Below are positions 25,796 through 34,348 of a stretch of 64,000 nt of DNA, piece after piece. The stretch covers positions 1 through 64,000 of the forward strand of contig CAWCJS010000019.1 of the NCBI GenBank assembly GCA_963795795.1. The letters run 5' to 3'. The position numbers and the translations under genes were made by a program. Source of the DNA: Palsa-504 sp963795795 (GTDB lineage: Bacteria; Actinomycetota; Actinomycetes; Streptosporangiales; Streptosporangiaceae). How positions within the stretch are numbered: the first letter of the stretch is position 1; the number at the start of each line of letters is the position of its first letter. The notes under the pieces are model-generated. The model made no database searches, was not told where the DNA came from, and saw only the letters and a program-made list of their open reading frames with translations.

Positions 25796-26488
25796 ATGGG
25801 GTACCCAATGCCGACCGGCGAGCCAGCGCAACCCGGCCCGTCACCCGAGATGCGGGCGTCCGACGCGGACCGGGACCGGGTTATTGACGTGCTGCGCGTC
25901 GCCGTGGGGGAGGGCCGGCTGACCCCCGACGAGTTCGAGGAGCGGATGCAGGCCGTCCTGTCGGCCCGGACGTTCGGTGAGCTGGCTCCCTTCACCGCCG
26001 ACCTGCCGCCCGCGTCTGCGTCTGCCCTGCCCGGGTCTGCCCTGCCCGGGTCTGCCCTGCCCGGGTCTGCCCTGCCCGGGTCTGCGCTGACCGGCCGGCC
26101 CGTGGTCCGTGCCGCGGCGGCACCCCCCGAGGGGGAGATGCGGATCTCCCAGCGCGGAGGTTCGGTCTCGCGCACCGGCCCGTGGGCGGTCCCGCGGCGG
26201 ATCGAGCTTCGCCCGTCGTGGTGCGACGTGACGCTCGACTTCACTGAGGCCATCATCAGGCATGACACGCTGCTCATCGACATGAGGATGCGCGGCGGAA
26301 CGCTGACCCTGGTGGCCGGGCCCGGCGTCGTCGTGGACGCCGAAGGCCTGACCGTCCGCTACACCGACGTCGAGATGCGCCCGAGCGCCGAGCCCGGGGT
26401 CAAGGTCGTCCTCCGCGTCGAACTGGCCGGCCGGATGCGCTACGGCCGGATCGAGGTGCAGCGCCCGGGGCGCACCCCCGGGTGGTAA
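25796..26488 (+). CDS. DUF1707 domain protein
   Basis: A 230-residue protein. Residues about 18-70 form the DUF1707 (SHOCT-like) domain: MRASDADRDRVIDVLRVAVGEGRLTPDEFEERM. A low-complexity linker of GSALP repeats (about 76-95) follows, then a C-terminal beta-rich domain (IELRPSWCDVTLDFTEAII to VELAGRMRYGRIEV) as in cell-wall-active antibiotic response-like proteins. AGGAG lies 5 bases before ATG 25796. It shares an intergenic region, including a DosR-like box, with the response regulator gene. Function unknown. Confidence 0.85.
   Translation: MGYPMPTGEPAQPGPSPEMRASDADRDRVIDVLRVAVGEGRLTPDEFEERMQAVLSARTFGELAPFTADLPPASASALPGSALPGSALPGSALPGSALTGRPVVRAAAAPPEGEMRISQRGGSVSRTGPWAVPRRIELRPSWCDVTLDFTEAIIRHDTLLIDMRMRGGTLTLVAGPGVVVDAEGLTVRYTDVEMRPSAEPGVKVVLRVELAGRMRYGRIEVQRPGRTPGW
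26021..26080 (+). repeat. 15-bp minisatellite, 4 copies, inside the DUF1707 gene
   Basis: TCTGCCCTGCCCGGG repeats four times without mismatch and begins a fifth imperfect copy. The unit keeps the frame and encodes GSALP repeats in the interdomain linker, so copy-number slippage would only change linker length. Confidence 0.85.
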
Positions 26489-26544
26489 CCGGTCCGCACG
26501 TCAGGCGGTCCGCGTCAGGCGGCTCCGTTCAGGCGTGCTCCGTG

Positions 26545-26802
26545 TCAGGCGTGCCGCGCGTTCGGACGCCGCCGCCACCAGCGCCGGGCGGGCCGGACCA
26601 TGGTCCCGACCCCAGTTCCCAGGTACTCGTCCCGCTCGGGCTCCGCGGCCAGCGCCTGCGGCGGCCGGAACGGCGGCCGGGGCCGCCTGGGCTCGCGGAC
26701 TCCCGCCAGCCCGGACCCGCCGCGTCGGCGGACGAACGGGAGGTGACCCCAGATCCGGATCAGCCAGCCCCTCAGGTCGAACCGCGGTCGGCTCAGCTTC
26801 AC
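26545..26802 (-). CDS. Small basic protein, unknown function
   Basis: An 85-residue Arg/Pro-rich frame starting (GTG) MKLSRPRFDLRGWLIRIWGHLPF and rich in tryptophan near both ends. Composition differs from antisense shadows, and the N-terminal amphipathic helix looks genuine. There is no clear ribosome site or family. It lies alone between the DUF1707 and C45 peptidase genes. Moderate doubt. Confidence 0.4.
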   Translation of the reverse strand: MKLSRPRFDLRGWLIRIWGHLPFVRRRGGSGLAGVREPRRPRPPFRPPQALAAEPERDEYLGTGVGTMVRPARRWWRRRPNARHA

Positions 26803-26902
26803 CCCACCAGCCTAAGCCCGCACCGGCCGTGCCGATGGCCCCGCCGCGCCCGTACCGTAGAAGGGACAAACCTGGCTCCGCGAGCAAGCCCGGGGGCGAA
26901 CG

Positions 26903-28129
26903 ATGACGATGACCGCGATTCCCCGCGTCCGTGTGGCCGGGTCCGCCCGCGAGCGGGGCCGCCAGTACGGCGTCCAGGCGCGGGACCGCGTGCACCGGTC
27001 GGTACAGGCCTACCGCGAGGTGTTCGCGTACTACGCGGGCTGGGACTGGGACACGGTCCGGCGCGCGGCGGCCGGGTTCGAGGCGCCTATCGCCGGGTTC
27101 CGGCCCGCCTACCTGGAGGAGATGCGCGGCATCGCCGAAGGCGCAGGGCTGGACCTGGCCGACGTGCTGGCGATCAACGTGCGAACCGAGGTGATGTACG
27201 CCGCCAAGGCCCGTCTGGCGCCCCTGGCCGCCCGGACCCCGCCGACCCCGCCGACCCCGCAGGCCCCACAGCCCCCCGCCGAGTGCAGCGCGTTCGCGGT
27301 CGTGCCCGCTCCCGGCCAGCCGGGCGCCACGCTCATCGGCCAGAACTGGGACTGGCTGCTCCACGCGAGGCAGACCCTGGTCGTGCTGGAGGTCACCCAA
27401 GAAGAAGGCCCGGACTTCGTCACCGTGGTGGAGGCGGGCCTGCTGGCCAAGGCCGGCCTGAACGCCGCGGGCCTCGGCCTGGTCACCAACGCCCTGGTGA
27501 CCGAGGCGGACGTCGGCGCCCCCGGGCTGCCGTACCACGTGCTGCTGCGGGCGATCCTGGACTGCGAGACGGTCACGCAGGCCCTGGAGGTCCTGCAGGC
27601 TGGGCCGCGCTCGTCGTCGGCCAATTTCCTGATCGCCCACGCTAGCGGCGCCGCCCTCGACGTCGAGGCCGCGCCGGGCGACTTCACCCGGCTGTACCCG
27701 CTGTACCCCGACCAGGGCGTGCTGCTGCACACCAACCACTTCCTGGCGCCGGGCCTGGCCCCGGTCGACGTGTCCCTGTGGGCCATGCCCAGCAGCGCCG
27801 TCCGCCTGCAGCGACTCCGCGCGGGCACCGGCCAGCCCGGCCCCGGGTGCGCCCTCACGCTGGACCACTTCCGCGCCCTCCTCGCCGATCACGCCGACTA
27901 CCCGCACAGCATCTGCTCCCACCCAGACCCGGCCGACCACCCGCTCGAGCAGGGCGCCACCATCGCCTCACTCCTCATGGACCCGAACGCCGGCCACCTC
28001 TGGCTCGCACCCGGCAACCCCTGCGAGGTGGCGTACCAGCCGCTGGAGATCACCTGGCCCGGGACCCTTGAACCCGGCGGGCCAGGCCCGCGTGAACCCG
28101 CCGCGGCCACAGCGGCCCCCCGTAGATGA
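26903..28129 (+). CDS. C45-family peptidase / acyltransferase (penicillin-acylase AAT-like Ntn hydrolase)
   Basis: A 408-residue protein of the C45 family (isopenicillin-N acyltransferase-like). These Ntn hydrolases self-cleave before a Cys that becomes the N-terminal nucleophile. ECSAFAVVP (Cys about 128) is the expected processing site, followed by LIGQNWDW. The pre-sequence RERGRQYGVQARD is typical. A Pro/Thr-rich loop (about 111-124) precedes the cleavage site. The last 80 bases overlap the convergent pyrD gene. The substrate is an amide or peptide, not predictable. Confidence 0.88.
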   Translation: MTMTAIPRVRVAGSARERGRQYGVQARDRVHRSVQAYREVFAYYAGWDWDTVRRAAAGFEAPIAGFRPAYLEEMRGIAEGAGLDLADVLAINVRTEVMYAAKARLAPLAARTPPTPPTPQAPQPPAECSAFAVVPAPGQPGATLIGQNWDWLLHARQTLVVLEVTQEEGPDFVTVVEAGLLAKAGLNAAGLGLVTNALVTEADVGAPGLPYHVLLRAILDCETVTQALEVLQAGPRSSSANFLIAHASGAALDVEAAPGDFTRLYPLYPDQGVLLHTNHFLAPGLAPVDVSLWAMPSSAVRLQRLRAGTGQPGPGCALTLDHFRALLADHADYPHSICSHPDPADHPLEQGATIASLLMDPNAGHLWLAPGNPCEVAYQPLEITWPGTLEPGGPGPREPAAATAAPRR

Positions 28130-29135
28130 ACCCGGTGTAGGCCTGCACCAGCGTGGCCCCGGCCGCCAGCCGCTCCCACGCGTCGTCGCCGGTCTCGATG
28201 CCGCCCGCCGCGATCAGCACCAGCCGGTCGCCGGCCCGGGCGTGCAGCCGCCGCAGCACCGCCAGCGCCCGGCCCCGCAGCGGCGCCCCCGACAGCCCGC
28301 CCGCTCCCGCGGCCGCCACCTCGGCCGGCGAACTGGCCAGCCCGTCCCGGGACACCGTGGTGTTGGTCGCCACGATCCCGTCCAGCCCGAGCTCGAGCGC
28401 CAGGTCCGCGATCGCGTCCACGTCCGCGTCGGCCAGGTCCGGCGCGATCTTCACCAGCAGCGGCACGCGGTGGTCCGCGGCCGCGTCGAGCGCCTCGCGC
28501 ACGGCCACGAGCACCGGCTTGAGCCGGTCCGCGGCCTGCAGGTCGCGCAGCCCCGGCGTGTTCGGCGAGCTCACGTTGACCACCACGTAGTCGGCGACCC
28601 CGGCCACCGCCCGCGCGCTCGCCGCGTAGTCCCGCGCCGCCTCCTCATCGGGCACCGCCCTGGTCTTGCCGATATTGACCCCGACGATCACCCGGGCCTG
28701 GCCGCCCCGGGCATCCTCCACGAGCCGGCGCAGCCTGGCCGCCGCCGCGGCGGCCCCGTCGTTGTTGAAGCCCATCCGGTTGACCAGCGCCCGGTCCGCG
28801 GGCAGCCGGAACATCCGCGGCCGCGGGTTCCCCGGCTGAGCCCGCGCGGTCACCGTGCCGACCTCCACGAACCCGAACCCGAGCGCGGCCAGCCCCGCCA
28901 CACCCCGCGCGTCCTTGTCGAACCCGGCCGCCAGCCCGAGCGGCCCGGGGAACTCCAGGCCGAGCGCCCGGACCCGCAGCACCGGATCGCGCGGCCCGAA
29001 CCACCGGCGCAGCACTCCCGCCACCCCCGGCACTCCCGCCGCCAGTCCGAGCACCCGGATCAGCCCGAACCCGGCCCGGTGCGCCGCCTCGGCAGGCACC
29101 CGCCGTAGCACCACCCGAAACAGCAGCCGGTACAC
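28050..29135 (-). CDS. pyrD: Quinone-dependent dihydroorotate dehydrogenase (class 2)
   Basis: A 361-residue flavoenzyme oxidising dihydroorotate to orotate in pyrimidine synthesis, passing electrons to quinone at the membrane. Features are PLGLAAGFDKDARG (FMN region), NRMGFNNDG, VNVSSPNTPGLRDLQ, the catalytic-Ser region, IAPDLADADVDAIADLA and GLSGAPLRGRAL, plus C-terminal IAAGGIETGDDAW. The N-terminal membrane-association helix is present, as class 2 requires. Full length. A CGTTCGGGATAA motif lies 28 bases upstream. Confidence 0.95.
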   Translation of the reverse strand: MYRLLFRVVLRRVPAEAAHRAGFGLIRVLGLAAGVPGVAGVLRRWFGPRDPVLRVRALGLEFPGPLGLAAGFDKDARGVAGLAALGFGFVEVGTVTARAQPGNPRPRMFRLPADRALVNRMGFNNDGAAAAAARLRRLVEDARGGQARVIVGVNIGKTRAVPDEEAARDYAASARAVAGVADYVVVNVSSPNTPGLRDLQAADRLKPVLVAVREALDAAADHRVPLLVKIAPDLADADVDAIADLALELGLDGIVATNTTVSRDGLASSPAEVAAAGAGGLSGAPLRGRALAVLRRLHARAGDRLVLIAAGGIETGDDAWERLAAGATLVQAYTGFIYGGPLWPRRVHAGLARRVQGSRAR

Positions 29136-29162
29136 GTCCTCACCCCGAAAAGATCAAGGGCA

Positions 29163-29174
29163 TTATCCCGAACG
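29163..29174 (-). promoter_or_regulatory. CGTTCGGGATAA motif upstream of pyrD
   Basis: The minus strand reads CGTTCGGGATAATGCCC ending 28 bases before the pyrD start. It is the third copy of this 12-mer found in a gene's upstream region. GATAAT could be the pyrD -10 element. Confidence 0.4.
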
Positions 29175-29211
29175 CCGCTAGTGCTTCCCCCCGCAGGTGC
29201 GTCGCCCGCGG

Positions 29212-29225
29212 ATGACTAAGGTCCC
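29212..29225. promoter_or_regulatory. DosR/DevR-like box upstream of USP gene
   Basis: On the minus strand GGGACCTTAGTCAT matches GGGACTWWAGTCCC at 11 of 14 positions. It lies 85 bases upstream of the USP start, nearly the same distance as the box before the other USP gene. Confidence 0.55.
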
Positions 29226-29309
29226 TTGTCGGCGGGACGCCCGGCGCAAGATCATGGTGCTGGAGAGCCCTGCGTGGCGGGCTGATAGATGAAAAGGCGA
29301 TGATCTGCG

Positions 29310-29744
29310 ATGCCAGGAATCACTGTAGGCGTTGATGGTTCGCACAACGGTCACCGGGCGCTGGACTGGGCCATGCGCGAGGCTGCGCTGCGCCAGGTCC
29401 CGCTCATGGTCCTGGCGGTCCACGAGGTGATGGCCAGCTACTGGACGGGAAACCCGGTCACCGTTCCCGGCGATGCGCCGTTGCTGGAAAAGGCCCGGAC
29501 CGCCGCCGAGCACGCGGTCGCGGAGGCCCTCGAGGGGCTCGATGCCAACCGGCCCCAGGTCACGGTGACCGTGATCAACGGCTTCCCGGCGCAGGCGCTC
29601 ATCAACGCATCAGCGGACAGCGATCTGGTCGTGGTCGGCAACCGTGGCGGCGGCGGATTTTCCCGGCTCAGCCTGGGCGCCGTGGCCAGCCAGGTGGTGC
29701 ATCACGCGCACTGCCCGGTCGTCGTCGTGCCCAGCGCGGAGTAA
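29310..29744 (+). CDS. Universal stress protein, single Usp domain
   Basis: A 144-residue UspA protein. GITVGVDGSHNGHRALDWAMREA is the N-terminal strand and nucleotide loop; the ATP-binding C-terminal loop VVGNRGGGGFSRLSLGAVASQVVHHAHCPVVVV matches G-x2-G-x9-G(S/A). Full length and intact. The intergenic region shared with pyrD contains a DosR-like box 85 bases upstream, so it is a likely DevR target with the double USP at 22254-23129. Confidence 0.93.
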   Translation: MPGITVGVDGSHNGHRALDWAMREAALRQVPLMVLAVHEVMASYWTGNPVTVPGDAPLLEKARTAAEHAVAEALEGLDANRPQVTVTVINGFPAQALINASADSDLVVVGNRGGGGFSRLSLGAVASQVVHHAHCPVVVVPSAE

Positions 29745-29794
29745 CGAGCAGAAATCCGTTCGACGGTTGGCCGGAGTGCTGACACAGTGGCGGC

Positions 29795-30742
29795 ATGCCC
29801 AACTCCGGCCTGGTTACCACCGAAGACGTACGGCTCATGCAGGGTCTGGCCCAGCGCGTGACCGCGGCCCGGCATGAACTGGTGAACAGCGACGCGACGT
29901 TCGGGGAACTGGCCTGGATCTGGGGTAAGGGGCACGCCTCCGACGGCCGGACCTGGCCGTGTCGCCTGTGGTTTTCCGGCGGTGAGCTGGTGGCGTGGGG
30001 GTGGGCCTACCTGCCGCACCAGGTGCGGCGAAGCGACGGGTCGGTACAGGAGGTCACCGGGGCCTACCTGGGATATCAGGTCCACCCCGACCAAGCGGAA
30101 CTGGTCGACGACGTGATCGACTGGTATGACCGGATCGCGGCGAACCTCGAGCGCACGGTGCTCCCGCGGATGGCCGACGAGTTCGCGCTGAAGCGATGGG
30201 AGGCGCACGGCTACCAGGCCGACCCGGCGTCGCTCGGCGACACCGGGTTCTGGACTCAAGTCAATGAGCGGGACCTCACCGTTGTGGCGCACCCGACGCT
30301 CCCGGATGGGTTCCGGTTCCGCAACGCCGCCGAGGCCGGTCCCGAGGCCGCGGTCCAGGCTCACGTGGATGCGTGGGCGCCATCGAGCTACACGGCCGAG
30401 GGTTACGAGGGCGTCCGGCAGACGCCGACCTACCGCAGCGACCTCCACGTTTTGGTGGAGGCACCGGACGGGACCATGGCCGCCTCGACGATCATGTGGC
30501 TGGATGATGCCAACCGCACCGCCGAATTCGAGCCGGTCGGGACGCACCCAGCCTTCCGGCGTCTAGGGCTCGGCAGCGCGATGCTCCTGCACGGGATGCA
30601 TCTCGCGCGCGACGCTGGAGCCACTCACATGACCGTGGCAAGTCTGGGTGCCCCCGGGCACCCGCAGGCGCGCGGGCTGTACTACGGAGTCGGGTTCCGG
30701 CCGTTCACGCGAGACGCGCCGCTCATCAAGCCCGCGGCCTAG
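29795..30742 (+). CDS. GNAT-family N-acetyltransferase, two-domain
   Basis: A 315-residue protein. The C-terminal half carries the GNAT core FEPVGTHPAFRRLGLGSAMLLHGMHLARDAGATHMTV, where RRLGLGSAM is the acetyl-CoA loop, ending YYGVGFRPFTRDAPLIK. The N-terminal half (ELAWIWGKGHAS, LWFSGGELVAWGW) is likely a degenerate second GNAT lobe, as in tandem GNAT proteins such as mycothiol-synthase-like enzymes. Starts ATG 29795, 50 bases after the USP gene and possibly co-transcribed. Substrate unknown. Confidence 0.88.
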   Translation: MPNSGLVTTEDVRLMQGLAQRVTAARHELVNSDATFGELAWIWGKGHASDGRTWPCRLWFSGGELVAWGWAYLPHQVRRSDGSVQEVTGAYLGYQVHPDQAELVDDVIDWYDRIAANLERTVLPRMADEFALKRWEAHGYQADPASLGDTGFWTQVNERDLTVVAHPTLPDGFRFRNAAEAGPEAAVQAHVDAWAPSSYTAEGYEGVRQTPTYRSDLHVLVEAPDGTMAASTIMWLDDANRTAEFEPVGTHPAFRRLGLGSAMLLHGMHLARDAGATHMTVASLGAPGHPQARGLYYGVGFRPFTRDAPLIKPAA

Positions 30743-30808
30743 TACTACAACGGAGTCCTGTGACATTCCGTGCTGCGGGAGCCGGTCGGCGGCCTGATGG
30801 TCACGCGT

Positions 30809-31369
30809 TCAGTTCCGGCGGGCTGGTCGCCGGGACTGGTCCAGCGCGGCGAGGATTGCGTCCAGTCGGCCGTCGAGCGGCCCGCTCAGCTCTAGCACTG
30901 GGACATCCGTCCATGCATTCAGAGGGTCGTCGTAGACCAGTTCCAGGAGCGCGTTATTCATCTCCAGGCGAAGCCCGGCCATCTCCGCGGCCGGCAGAAC
31001 CTGCTCCGTTTCCGGCGTGATCAGCGTGATGACCAGCAGGTCGAGGCTTGCGAACGCCGGCCGCTGCGCTGCGGCACTGGCCTGAGCCGAAGGGTCCGCG
31101 CCGGTCGCGGCCATGTAGGCGAGGTAGTCCAGCGGCGTCCGGTCGAAGACGACCCCGTGCAGCAACGGCGGTGAGGTCAGGCTCCGCACCGAGCGGGCTG
31201 CCAGTGCCCGGTAATCCTCAAGAGTTGGCGGGAACCCGAACTCGTGCCCCTCTTCCTCAAGCAGGTAGTACGGCTCGTCTGCCACCACGTGGTCCGGCAA
31301 GTGCGCGCACAGCGCCTCGGCCAGCGTCGTCTTCCCGGTCCCGTGGGTCCCGGAGATCCCCACCCTCAT
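30809..31369 (-). CDS. AAA-type P-loop NTPase (AAA_28/NadR-like kinase)
   Basis: A 186-residue P-loop protein with MRVGISGTHGTGKTTLAEALCAHL (Walker A GTHGTGKT, 7-14), the Asp-containing segment HGVVFDRTPLDYLAY (about 73-87) and LDLLVITLI. The fold fits small nucleoside/nicotinamide-riboside-kinase-like ATPases (AAA_28). It has no partner domain and stands alone, convergent with the GNAT gene. The phosphorylated substrate, if any, is unknown. Confidence 0.85.
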   Translation of the reverse strand: MRVGISGTHGTGKTTLAEALCAHLPDHVVADEPYYLLEEEGHEFGFPPTLEDYRALAARSVRSLTSPPLLHGVVFDRTPLDYLAYMAATGADPSAQASAAAQRPAFASLDLLVITLITPETEQVLPAAEMAGLRLEMNNALLELVYDDPLNAWTDVPVLELSGPLDGRLDAILAALDQSRRPARRN

Positions 31370-31693
31370 CTGCGGCTCCCGCGCCTGTCGAGGCTGCCCC
31401 GGCGATTCTACGGCTGGGCAGTGGCCGCTTCGGGTCCGGCGGGCGTAGTGAAACTTGCGGGCGGCGGCCTGGGCGGCTGCGGCGCTTTCGCCGGGACCAG
31501 CGCACGGCGCGCGGCGAGGCGCTACTGAAGGAGATCAACGGCTTCCGCCGCGGATTGCGGGCACTGGCCGCCTCGGGTAGTCCCAGGGCGCGCTAGCGGT
31601 GCCTGCCACGGCCAGCCACTTACGCGACAGTGGCCAGAACCTGAAGGGGTGAGCTCACAACTTCACCCACCGGTCCACCGCAGAACGGGTATG
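31370..31693. other. Intergenic stretch without a supported gene
   Basis: About 320 bases between the P-loop NTPase and the end of the HNH gene. A plus-strand frame ending at 31596 (tail KEINGFRRGLRALAAS) looks faintly protein-like, but it has no start or ribosome site and no family I recognise. Could hold a gene relic. Confidence 0.35.
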
Positions 31694-33349
31694 TCAGGTT
31701 TCGGGATCCTGCCCTGCGGTGGTAGCGGGCGGGCTGGGTCCGGGTGGCGGGCTGTGGCTGCGGATGATCTTCCCGCCGGGGCTCTTCACCTCGCTGGTCC
31801 CGTCCGGGCGGACGGTGAGCTGCCAGCCCATCTCGTGCAGGACCACGTGATGGTGCCACTAGCAGTAGTTCTTCAGGCCCGCCAGGCTGGTCCGGCCGCC
31901 GTCCTGGCGGTGCACCACATGATGCGGCTCACACGCAGACGCGGGCTGGTCACACCCGCCCGGGAACTGGCACGTCTGGTCCCGCAGGGCCACCAGCCGC
32001 CGCAGATGGACCGGGATGTCGTCGGTCTGGCCGACATCCAGCGGCAGCGACGGGCCGTTCAATCCCTTGCCGAGCAGGTTCCGGCGGAGGAAGGAGGCGA
32101 CGCCGCCGGGGCCGGAGACGATCTGCAGGACGGTGGCCAGGATCTGGTGCTCCAGCATGGCCAGCACCTGCGCCGCCCGGCCGGCCTGGGCGGTGGGGCT
32201 GTGGTCTGATCCGACCGCGCCACGGCGGGCGTCTCCGCCATCGGGGCCATCGGGGCCATCGGGGCCATCGGGGCCATCGGGGTCCGTGTCCGGTCCGGCG
32301 GGTGCATGCCGGCGCAGGTGGTCATACTGCACGCACAGGCCGACCAGCTGCTCCACCGCGCCCAGGTCCAGGTCGCCGGTGACCACGGGGACGAGGATCG
32401 CGTCGCACGCCACCCGGCGGGCCGCGTCACCCTCCAGCCAGGCCCCGCCATCCCCGGTGCTGACCGACGCGGCGGCCCGCTGGCCAGCCCACCGGGCCCG
32501 GTACCCGGCGATCCACGCCTCCTGCAGCTTGGAATCCACGTCCAGCTCACACAGATCGGCGAAGGTCATGTGCACGAGGGCTTTGACCGGCTGCCCGGCC
32601 CGGGCCGGGAGCAGGTTGGAGGCCAGAAGCCGCTTCATCGCCTCGGCCAGCGCGTCGTGGTACCGCTGTGGCTTCGTTCGCATGTCCCCGCCGCCGTTCG
32701 GGGCGGACAGCGCATCCAGGACGGCCTGGACCATGGCGGCGCATTCGGGGGTGAGGTCGCCGCGGATGACCCCGGCGCCGTCGAGGGTGGTGTCCAGGAA
32801 CAGGGCCCGGTCTAGCGCCGGGTCCCGGCCGCCGGGGTCGGGCGGGACGGTCCGGGACCGGATCTCCGCGCAGATCTGGGCGAGTGCCCGTAGGTCTGCC
32901 CCGGCCCGGGCGGCGGCGACGAGGATCTCCTCCGACTGCCCGCGGAACTCCGCCGGGATCGCCTGGGTCCATTTGGCGAGCTGCAGGGCCTCCGATTTGG
33001 TGAGCGCCCGGGTGCGGAGCCCGGCGAGCAGCGGGTCGTGGTCGCGCGGCAGGGCCCGCATGGCCCGGTACTGGGCGGCCTGCGCCCGGGTGACCCGGGC
33101 CATGTGCACCAGCCAGGCCCCCAGCGTCTTCTGCCCGTCGGCCTGGTGCCCGTCCTTGGCGTCAAAGGCGGCCAGCATCTGAGCCCACGCCGCTGTGGCC
33201 ACCGCCTCGGCCTGCTCCATCCCTTGCAGGAGCTCGGCCAGCGCCGCGGCCGGCAGGCTCGCCGCGTCCAGGTCCGCTAGATAGCCGACCGAGGTCAACC
33301 AAATCTCCACCGCTTCGGCCGCGCTGGCCGGGACTGCGACTGTGCCCAT
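31694..33349 (-). pseudogene. DUF222/HNH endonuclease with an in-frame amber codon before the last active-site His
   Basis: A 13E12-type protein: the N-terminal DUF222 helical domain (about 10-370), then a C-terminal HNH domain. CQFPGGCDQPASACEPHHVV supplies zinc and first-His residues and LKNYC follows. A TAG then occurs at 31859-31861 where relatives have an aromatic codon, and the same frame continues WHHHVVLHEMGWQLTV to a TGA at 31694. The last His of the HNH site lies after the amber, so the short product would be inactive. One transition (TGG to TAG) explains it. ATG 33349 is chosen for its GGAGG site 10 bases upstream. Confidence 0.8.
32238..32282 (-). repeat. 9-bp tandem repeat, 5 copies, inside the HNH gene
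   Basis: CCATCGGGG repeats five times (45 bases), encoding an acidic DGP linker between the DUF222 and HNH domains. In frame, so slippage would change only linker length. Confidence 0.85.
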
Positions 33350-33361
33350 CTTTCGTCTCAC

Positions 33362-33649
33362 CTCCCCCGAGGGTGTTGCTCAGACAATGCGTCCCACTAG
33401 CCTGATACTCCCTAAAAGATCTTCAGTACTGTTTTCTAATCTAATACTACTAGCTGCCCCTGACATTTACCGGGCCGACACACGCCGCCATCCGATTCTT
33501 GCCGGAACGCTGGCGCAAAGCGCCGCGCATGCCCACGGACGGCGTGAACCCCGCGGACTCGCAAAAACCGGGCGCCCGCGGCTCCGCCTGGGGAACGGAA
33601 CCGGGACGCCCGGAGGCTGGTGCGGCAGGTGCGGTGTGCTGCGGGCCGG
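33362..33649. other. AT-richer intergenic region upstream of the HNH gene
   Basis: About 290 bases with a marked drop in GC at roughly 33380-33470 (runs such as TTTTCTAATCTAATAC). It lies between the HNH start and the stop of the lipoprotein gene and probably holds the HNH promoter. No gene seen. Confidence 0.4.
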
Positions 33650-34141
33650 TCAGGCGACGGTGATGTTGGAGGCGCGCAGCGCGGTGTACCAGGCGGTGTA
33701 GTCCTGGGGGGTGGTGCCGTAGCGGGCGCCGGGCTGGAGCATGCTGGCGACGGTGATGAAGTCGTTCAGCATGCTCACGTAGGCGGCCCGGTGGACGGCG
33801 GGGAGCAGGGCCGGGTTGGCGAGGATGGTGCGGGCCTCGGTGCGGACGGTGCGGGCGGCGGCTTCGAAGACCAGGTGGTTGGCGACGGTGGTGGCCTGGT
33901 TCTCGATGACCAGGGCGGAGGCCAGGGTGTCGACGTCCTGGTTGAAGGTGACCTGGGCCTGGCCGCCGGGGGAGGTGAGCCAGCGCAGCGACGGGTCGGC
34001 GGCCAGGGCGTGGGCCGGGACGGCCGCGGTGCGGGCGGCCGGGGTGTGCGCGGCGGGGGCGGCGGTGTGGTGGGTGGTGAGGCCGCAGCCGGCGAGGAGG
34101 GCGACGGTGGCGAGGGCGCCGGCGAGGCTGGTGAGCTTCAT
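33650..34141 (-). CDS. Putative secreted lipoprotein
   Basis: A 163-residue protein with a lipoprotein signal: MKLTSLAGALATVALLAGCG, lipid-attached Cys at 19. A Thr/Ala/Pro-rich linker precedes a helical domain (ADPSLRWLTSPGGQAQVTFNQDV onward) ending TALRASNITVA. I recognise no named family. GGAGG precedes the ATG 34141. It is divergent from the membrane protein/regulator operon whose upstream palindromes lie in the shared gap. Expected at the outer face of the cell membrane. Confidence 0.8.
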   Translation of the reverse strand: MKLTSLAGALATVALLAGCGLTTHHTAAPAAHTPAARTAAVPAHALAADPSLRWLTSPGGQAQVTFNQDVDTLASALVIENQATTVANHLVFEAAARTVRTEARTILANPALLPAVHRAAYVSMLNDFITVASMLQPGARYGTTPQDYTAWYTALRASNITVA

Positions 34142-34290
34142 GGTGTCGTCCTCCGGGTCTTGCTCCGCTTTCGGGCTGGTGAGTTCAGCCTCGGTCGCGG
34201 GGGTAGCGGCCCCGTTCGCCGAACAGTTGCGCATCGGTAGCAGCGGATTCGGGCTCCCGCCCGACCCGGCCGGTTCCGAAAGGCGCCTTG

Positions 34291-34330
34291 ACTTTGCAAC
34301 GCAAAGTAAGCTAGCTTTGCAACACAAAGT
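34291..34330. promoter_or_regulatory. Tandem palindromes upstream of membrane protein/regulator operon
   Basis: ACTTTGCAACGCAAAGT (34291-34307) has perfect 7-base arms around AAC. A second copy, GCTTTGCAACACAAAGT (34314-34330), follows at 23 bases, about two helix turns. They end 18 bases before the start codon at 34349, covering the promoter. Two dimer sites on one DNA face, probably for the winged-helix regulator encoded at 35007. Confidence 0.7.
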
Positions 34331-34348
34331 TCAGGAAGGGGAGTCGAC

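Noticed and set aside
28050..28129. Overlap of the C45 peptidase and pyrD ends as possible gene fusion or error
   Set aside because: Convergent overlap of 80 bases with both C-termini plausible; such overlaps are common in dense high-GC genomes.
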